A stretch of DNA of 8,852 bases. It comes from JBBQTU01 sp038213005. Lineage in GTDB: Bacteria; Planctomycetota; Phycisphaerae; Tepidisphaerales; Tepidisphaeraceae. This document shows positions 5,179-8,852 of this stretch, one piece after another. The number at the start of each line of letters is the position of its first letter. The stretch's first letter is position 1. The position numbers and the translations under genes are program-made. Where the stretch lies: contig JBBQTU010000177.1 in NCBI GenBank assembly GCA_038213005.1, positions 1 to 8,852 of the forward strand, given 5' to 3'. The notes below the pieces were generated by a model, which was not told the origin of the DNA, did not search any database, and was given only the letters and a program-made list of their open reading frames with translations.

Positions 5179-5967
5179 ATGCCTGAGAATTACGTGGTAT
5201 CGGTGAAAGCGTGGGGCGACTATGCGTGCTTCACGCGGCCGGAGCTGAAAGTGGAACGGATGAGCTATCCGATCATGACCCCCTCGGCCGCGAGGGGCGT
5301 GTTGGATGCGATCCTCTTCAAGAAGAAGACAGACGTGCGCACGGGCCAGCTTGTCCCGGCGTTCCACTGGCACATTCGGCGGATCACGGCGCTGAAGCCA
5401 TGGTGGCTCAACGGCGGCGCTGGGGATCGGCCGCAGTTCGAGGGGATTCGTCGCAATGAGATACAGGGGAAGATCCCGCCACGGACGGTCATGGGCTGGA
5501 TGAAGGAGCCCGGGACGGCCGAGCCTTATCTGGTTGACTCGGCGGGGCGAGAGAGTCCCGGCGGGCAGAATCGAACCCAGCGCAACACGCTGACGCTGCG
5601 GAATGTGGCATACCGCATTGACGCCAGTATCCACATGGACGAGTTCGACGCACAAGACCCGCCGATCAAGTATCGCGAAATGTTTGTTCGCCGGGTGGAG
5701 AAGGGACAGTGTTTTCATCGGCCCTACCTGGGATGCCGTGAGTTTGCCTGTGACTTTGCCGCAGTGGATGGGACGGAGCAGGCGATGGACTGGTCTGAGA
5801 GCCTCGGATTGATGTTGTATGACATTCGGTATGGAGCCAACGGAGAGAACCAGCCGGGCTTCTTCGCGGCCAACGTGTGCAAAGGCGTCATGCATTGCGA
5901 TACGGACGCGGCTGGACCTGATGGCAAGGCTCCGGTGGAAATCCACGGTTGGAAGGGGGAGCGATGA
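5179..5967 (+). CDS. cas5c: Cas5c (Cas5d), crRNA-processing endonuclease of type I-C
   Basis: A 262-residue Cas5 of subtype I-C. In this subtype, which lacks Cas6, Cas5c cleaves the pre-crRNA repeat and remains on the 5' handle in Cascade. Family blocks seen: VKAWGDYACFTRPELKVER (9-27), SYPIMTPSAARGVLDAI (29-45), GIRRNEI (89-95), QRNTLTLRNVAYRI (134-147), KYREMFVRRVEKGQCFHRPYLGCREF (from 164 to 189) and GFFAANVCKGVM near the end. Aligned by eye to Bacillus halodurans Cas5c (from memory), catalytic Tyr46 falls on Leu46 without gaps, Lys116 on Lys164, and His117 on Tyr165, so the published triad is only partly kept. About 11 extra residues (around 49-60, KKTDVRTGQLV) follow the Tyr46 loop, and the protein is longer than the usual 210-240 residues. 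AAGAAGGA precedes the ATG. The stop overlaps the cas8c start by 4 nt (ATGA), implying coupled translation. Confidence 0.95.
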   Translation: MPENYVVSVKAWGDYACFTRPELKVERMSYPIMTPSAARGVLDAILFKKKTDVRTGQLVPAFHWHIRRITALKPWWLNGGAGDRPQFEGIRRNEIQGKIPPRTVMGWMKEPGTAEPYLVDSAGRESPGGQNRTQRNTLTLRNVAYRIDASIHMDEFDAQDPPIKYREMFVRRVEKGQCFHRPYLGCREFACDFAAVDGTEQAMDWSESLGLMLYDIRYGANGENQPGFFAANVCKGVMHCDTDAAGPDGKAPVEIHGWKGER

Positions 5968-7709
5968 TACTGAAACGGCTATATGAACTGGCGGAGCGGG
6001 AGCGGCTATTGGACGATCCGGCATTCGAGTCGGTGCCGGTTCCATACGTTGTGAAAGTCGGGCGTGACGGTGAATACCTTGGTATCGAAGAACGTCGCGG
6101 CGAGATCAGCCGGCCAAGCAAGAAGGGGCCGCCGAAGAAGGAGCCGGACAAGGGCAAAGAGTTGTTGATTGCCAAACCGCACGGGCAGGCGGCCGTTGCG
6201 GGTTTCGCCCGCTATTTCGCCGATACATTGGCTCGCGTTCTGCCGGTGAATGCGGAGAGCAAGAGCGTCAACAGCCGCAGGACATTTTGGCAGCAGATGG
6301 ACAAGGCTGCGGCTGAATCGAATGACCCTTCGCTCAAAGCGGTGGCGGCATTCGGCGGACTGGTGGCAACGGATGAAGCGCTCGCCGGACGGATCAAGGC
6401 GGACCTCGAAGCGTTGACGCCTGATCCGGGCGACCGGTGTACGTTTGCCTGGCATCCTGACGAGGGCGGCACGATTCTGAACCGCGAGCCGGTCCGCGGC
6501 TGGTGGCGTGGGTTCTATGCGCAGTTCGATCAAAAGCGACAGGGAGAGGGCCCGCGGGGATTTTGCCAGATCACAGGCGAATACGGGCCACTGGCAACCA
6601 CCCATCCGAAGCTCCCGACGATTCGGGGTGGCATGGCATCAGGTGTCTGTCTCATTTCTAATGACAAAGACGCTTTCTTGAGTTTCGGTCTGGATGGAGC
6701 GGCGAACGCGGCCATTGGATACCGCGCAGCCGAAGGGTACACGCGGGCACTGGCGTCGCTCATCCAGCAGAAGACGTACCGGAGCCGGGTCTCCATCGGC
6801 GATGCGCTCTTTCTCTTTTGGACGCGGGACAAGTGTGATCTCGATGACGTATTCGCCTGCATTGATGGCACCGATCCGGCGTTGGTAGCCAAGCTCTTGG
6901 ACAGCGTAAGGGAGGGGCGCGAATCGGGGGCGCTGGATCACAATGCCTTCTACTGTCTGTGCCTGACAGGCAACTCAGCGCGAGTTGTGGTGCGCGACTA
7001 TCTGGAATCGCCGCTAGGGAAAGTGCGGGTGAATCTGGCTGGATGGTTCAATGATCTGCGGATTGTGGATGCCTGGGGCAAGGAGGTCGTCAGTGTGTTC
7101 CCGATGTGGCAGTTGGCGCTGGCGACGGCTTTGGATTCCGATGCTGTGTCGCCGAACCTTCCGTCGCAGTTGGTAGAGGCGGCACTCAAGCGGCAGATGC
7201 TGGGGGACAATGTTCTGGCGGCCTGTTTGCGGCGACTGTCGGCCGAGGGTGGCGATGGCTTCAGGCCAACAAGACTTGGCTTGATCAAACTGGTTCTTAA
7301 CCGGAAAGGGTTCAATATGAGCGTGGAATTGGATGATGCGTGTGTGACGTCCGCATACGTGTGCGGGCGATTGATGGCGGTATTCGAGCGGCTGCAATGG
7401 GGCGCTCTGGGCGATGTGAACGCCAATGTCGTGGATCGTTTCTACGGCACGGCCAGTACCTCGCCCGGACTGGTGTTCCCGCGACTCTTCAAGTCAGCCC
7501 AGCAGCATCTAGGCAAATTGCAGAGTGACAAGCCGGGGATGGCCGTCAACCTGCAAAAAGACCTGGAGACGTTGTGTGCCAGGGTCAAAGCATTCCCCAA
7601 TCTGCTGGCGCTGTCAGAGCAGGGGCAGTTCGCCCTTGGCTTCTATCATCAGCGGGCGGCGTATCGGAAGGGCAAAGGGAATGGCGCAGCGGAAGACAAG
7701 AGCAATTAA
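5964..7709 (+). CDS. cas8c: Cas8c (Csd1), large subunit of type I-C Cascade
   Basis: A 581-residue Cas8c, within the normal family size. It recognises the PAM and holds the R-loop in Cascade. It opens with MILKRLYELAERERLL, the standard Csd1 N-terminus. Other family blocks are NSRRTFWQQM, FCQITGEYGPLATTHPKLP (200-218), RGGMASGVCLISNDKDAFLSFG, AAEGYTRALASLI, DALFLFWTRD, and NAFYCLCLTGNSARVVVRDYLE. The C-terminal helical domain from about residue 452 corresponds to Cas11c, predicted to be translated separately as well. The start is the ATG at 5964, 7 nt after GGAAGG and overlapping the cas5c stop; an upstream in-frame TTG at 5949 has no better support. Residues 50-70 form a Lys/Pro-rich segment (KKGPPKKEPDKGK), probably a flexible loop. 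Nothing suggests inactivation. Confidence 0.96.
   Translation: MILKRLYELAERERLLDDPAFESVPVPYVVKVGRDGEYLGIEERRGEISRPSKKGPPKKEPDKGKELLIAKPHGQAAVAGFARYFADTLARVLPVNAESKSVNSRRTFWQQMDKAAAESNDPSLKAVAAFGGLVATDEALAGRIKADLEALTPDPGDRCTFAWHPDEGGTILNREPVRGWWRGFYAQFDQKRQGEGPRGFCQITGEYGPLATTHPKLPTIRGGMASGVCLISNDKDAFLSFGLDGAANAAIGYRAAEGYTRALASLIQQKTYRSRVSIGDALFLFWTRDKCDLDDVFACIDGTDPALVAKLLDSVREGRESGALDHNAFYCLCLTGNSARVVVRDYLESPLGKVRVNLAGWFNDLRIVDAWGKEVVSVFPMWQLALATALDSDAVSPNLPSQLVEAALKRQMLGDNVLAACLRRLSAEGGDGFRPTRLGLIKLVLNRKGFNMSVELDDACVTSAYVCGRLMAVFERLQWGALGDVNANVVDRFYGTASTSPGLVFPRLFKSAQQHLGKLQSDKPGMAVNLQKDLETLCARVKAFPNLLALSEQGQFALGFYHQRAAYRKGKGNGAAEDKSN
7317..7709 (+). CDS. cas11c: Predicted Cas11c, small subunit from an internal start in cas8c
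   Basis: In type I-C, the small subunit Cas11c is known to be produced by internal translation initiation within cas8c. Here AAAGGG (7305-7310) lies 6 nt upstream of an in-frame ATG at 7317, codon 452 of cas8c. The product would be 130 residues, starting MSVELDDACVTSAYVCGRLM, close to the expected size. The segment is largely helical, with SAYVCGRLMAVFERLQ as the first predicted helix; this matches the boundary where the Cas8c C-terminal helical bundle begins. Cas11c subunits line the belly of Cascade, binding Cas7 and the displaced DNA strand. Position, frame and ribosome site all agree; actual expression is inferred. Confidence 0.78.
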   Translation: MSVELDDACVTSAYVCGRLMAVFERLQWGALGDVNANVVDRFYGTASTSPGLVFPRLFKSAQQHLGKLQSDKPGMAVNLQKDLETLCARVKAFPNLLALSEQGQFALGFYHQRAAYRKGKGNGAAEDKSN

Positions 7710-7724
7710 CAAGCGGAATTTCAC

Positions 7725-7745
7725 GATTTGGGATTTGGCATTTCA
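7725..7745 (+). repeat. Heptamer repeat GATTTGG in the cas8c-cas7c gap
   Basis: GATTTGG (7725-7731), GATTTGG (7732-7738) and CATTTCA (7739-7745) are in exact 7-bp register, and a further ATTTCA occurs just upstream with an 8-bp step. They fill much of the 51-nt gap and end 5 nt before the GGAG of the cas7c ribosome site. The period matches the arrays upstream of cas3. Confidence 0.5.
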
Positions 7746-7760
7746 GAAAGGGAGAATCAT

Positions 7761-8726
7761 ATGAGCATCGTTGATCGTCGCTATGAGTTCGTTTTCATGT
7801 TCGATGTGACCGACGGCAACCCCAACGGCGATCCGGACGCGGGCAATTTGCCGCGAACCGATCCGCAATCGCTCCAGGGTTTCGTGACCGATGTCTGCAT
7901 CAAGCGGAAGATTCGTAATGCCGTGGCGGCACTCGCCGGGGAAAAGGCCGGCAGCGAGTTGTTCTTCCAGACTCAGGACGCGGTGTACGAAAAACGCATC
8001 CTCAACAACCTGATCGAAGGCGCTTTCGATGGCGCTGGAATTGATAAGAAGGCATTCGCAGAGAAGAAAGGCAAAGAGAAGGCGAGCGAAGCCGAGAAGG
8101 CAAAGAAGTGGCTTCTTGCCAACTACTACGACCTGCGCGCATTTGGGGCGGTTCTCTCCACGGGGGATTTCAACTGCGGACAAGTGCGCGGGCCGGCACA
8201 GATTACCTTCGCCCGCTCACTTGATCCGATCATCCCCATGGAGTCTGCCATCACGCGTAAGAGTGTGACGACGGTTGAAGAAGCAGAGAAGCAGACCAAG
8301 GCCGACGGTTTTCTCACAGGCACCATGGGCCGCAAGGCCACCGTCCCCTACGCTCTCTATCGCGGCCACGGGTTCATCAGTCCGCAACTTGCCATGGGCG
8401 AGAGAGGCACCGGCTTCACCTACGCCGATCTAGCGCTCTTCTTCCAGGCGATCCAGCGGATGTTCGACTTTGATCGTTCCGCGTCGCGAGGGTTGATGTG
8501 TGTGCGCGGCTTGCACGTGTTCCAGCACTCGACCGCCCTAGGCGAAGCCCCGGCGCATGTGCTGTTCGACAAGATCGTCACCAAGCCGCTGGGACGGGAA
8601 TCTGCGGCGCGATCCTTCGAGGAATACAAGCCGCAGATTCAGGTACTGGATAGCCTTCCTCAAGGGGTCACCTATCGCGACCTGACATCGGCTGCGATCA
8701 CGGCCGAAACATTCCCCTGGACGTGA
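7761..8726 (+). CDS. cas7c: Cas7c (Csd2), crRNA-coating backbone subunit of Cascade
   Basis: A 321-residue Cas7 of subtype I-C. Several copies bind along the spacer of the crRNA to form the Cascade backbone. Family signatures: RRYEFVFMFDVTDGNPNGDP (7-25 region, NPNGDPDAGN at 20-29), DVCIKRKIRNAV, LRAFGAVLSTGDFNCGQVRGPAQITFARSLDPI (NCGQVRGP at 138-145), SAITRKSVTT, GRKATVPYALYRGHGFIS, MFDFDRSASRGLM and the C-terminal GEAPAHVLFDKI. It is slightly longer than many Csd2 proteins, mainly through a Lys/Glu-rich stretch around residues 95-115 and a short C-terminal tail. The start is the ATG at 7761, preceded by AAGGGAG with GGAG 6 nt upstream. An in-frame TTG at 7728 lies within the heptamer repeats and is rejected. 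A strong ribosome site fits the need for several copies per complex. Confidence 0.96.
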   Translation: MSIVDRRYEFVFMFDVTDGNPNGDPDAGNLPRTDPQSLQGFVTDVCIKRKIRNAVAALAGEKAGSELFFQTQDAVYEKRILNNLIEGAFDGAGIDKKAFAEKKGKEKASEAEKAKKWLLANYYDLRAFGAVLSTGDFNCGQVRGPAQITFARSLDPIIPMESAITRKSVTTVEEAEKQTKADGFLTGTMGRKATVPYALYRGHGFISPQLAMGERGTGFTYADLALFFQAIQRMFDFDRSASRGLMCVRGLHVFQHSTALGEAPAHVLFDKIVTKPLGRESAARSFEEYKPQIQVLDSLPQGVTYRDLTSAAITAETFPWT

Positions 8727-8732
8727 GGCGCT

Positions 8733-8852
8733 ATGCCTGACACCAGCGACGAGCCGCTGATTATCTCGGCGCTCAACGACTTCGTCTACTGCCCCCGGCG
8801 CTGTGCTTTGCACCGCCTCGAGGGGCTGTGGAGCGACAACGCCTTCACCCTC
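8733..8852 (+). CDS. cas4: Cas4 family exonuclease, 5' part only
   Basis: Forty codons of a gene cut by the window edge. The peptide has the Cas4 N-terminal signature PLIISALNDFVYCPRRCALHRLE (starting at residue 8). Cys20 is the expected first iron-sulfur ligand, followed by Cys24. Cas4 is a RecB-like nuclease with a 4Fe-4S cluster that works with Cas1-Cas2 in spacer acquisition by trimming prespacer ends and enforcing the PAM. Its place directly after cas7c, 6 nt from its stop, is the standard I-C order, and cas1 and cas2 are expected next. The ATG at 8733 has a weak GAGG 4 nt upstream overlapping the cas7c stop, consistent with coupled translation. The nuclease core lies outside the window, so activity cannot be judged. 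Confidence 0.92.
   Translation, partial: MPDTSDEPLIISALNDFVYCPRRCALHRLEGLWSDNAFTL

Noticed and set aside
5164..6045. A 293-codon minus-strand frame antisense to cas5c
   Set aside because: Low-complexity, Pro/Arg-rich translation; the + strand gene has clear Cas5c blocks and ribosome site.
7728..7760. Cas7c starting at the TTG at 7728
   Set aside because: The added codons come from the heptamer repeat; the ATG at 7761 has a strong ribosome site and gives the normal Csd2 N-terminus.

Overview
The window holds the front part of a type I-C CRISPR-Cas operon on the + strand (cas3, cas5c, cas8c with a predicted internal cas11c, cas7c, start of cas4). To its left is a divergent two-gene unit on the - strand (a MoxR-family AAA+ ATPase followed by a DUF2203-family protein). 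The far left end is non-coding and IS-scarred. The sequence is GC-rich. Its non-coding stretches carry degenerate 7- and 8-bp tandem repeats, a REP-like hairpin and a transposase remnant. This style of intergenic DNA, with MoxR and DUF2203 genes, suggests an environmental bacterium, perhaps of the Planctomycetes/PVC or Acidobacteria kind. No phylogenetic marker is present, so this is only a guess.

Layout. 1-711: a doubtful reading frame running off the left edge, an 8-bp repeat patch, the frameshifted 3' end of a transposase gene (377-566), a run of ten G and two hairpins. 712-2315 (-): MoxR ATPase then DUF2203 protein, 68 bp apart and probably co-transcribed. 2316-2964: a 649-bp divergent intergenic region with guanine-quadruplex motifs, short tandem repeats and a sigma70-like promoter facing cas3. 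2965-8852 (+): the cas operon, with 15-nt spacing (cas3/cas5c), a 4-nt ATGA overlap (cas5c/cas8c), a 51-nt gap that contains repeats (cas8c/cas7c) and 6 nt (cas7c/cas4). cas1, cas2 and the CRISPR array would be expected beyond the right edge; no array lies in the window.

How the genes work together. In type I-C, Cas5c replaces Cas6 as the crRNA-processing endonuclease and stays on the crRNA 5' handle. Cas7c subunits coat the spacer, Cas8c recognises the PAM, Cas11c (made from an internal start in cas8c) forms the inner belly, and Cas3 is recruited to unwind and degrade target DNA. Cas4, with Cas1-Cas2, trims prespacers and selects PAM-containing ones. The operon looks intact and functional as far as it is visible.

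The system is of known type. The points that merit attention are a Cas5c whose positions equivalent to the Bacillus halodurans Tyr-Lys-His catalytic triad read Leu-Lys-Tyr and which has an insertion next to the active-site loop, the well-formed internal cas11c start, the period-7 repeats in the cas3 leader and cas8c/cas7c gap, and the transposase relic with its nearby REP-like hairpins.
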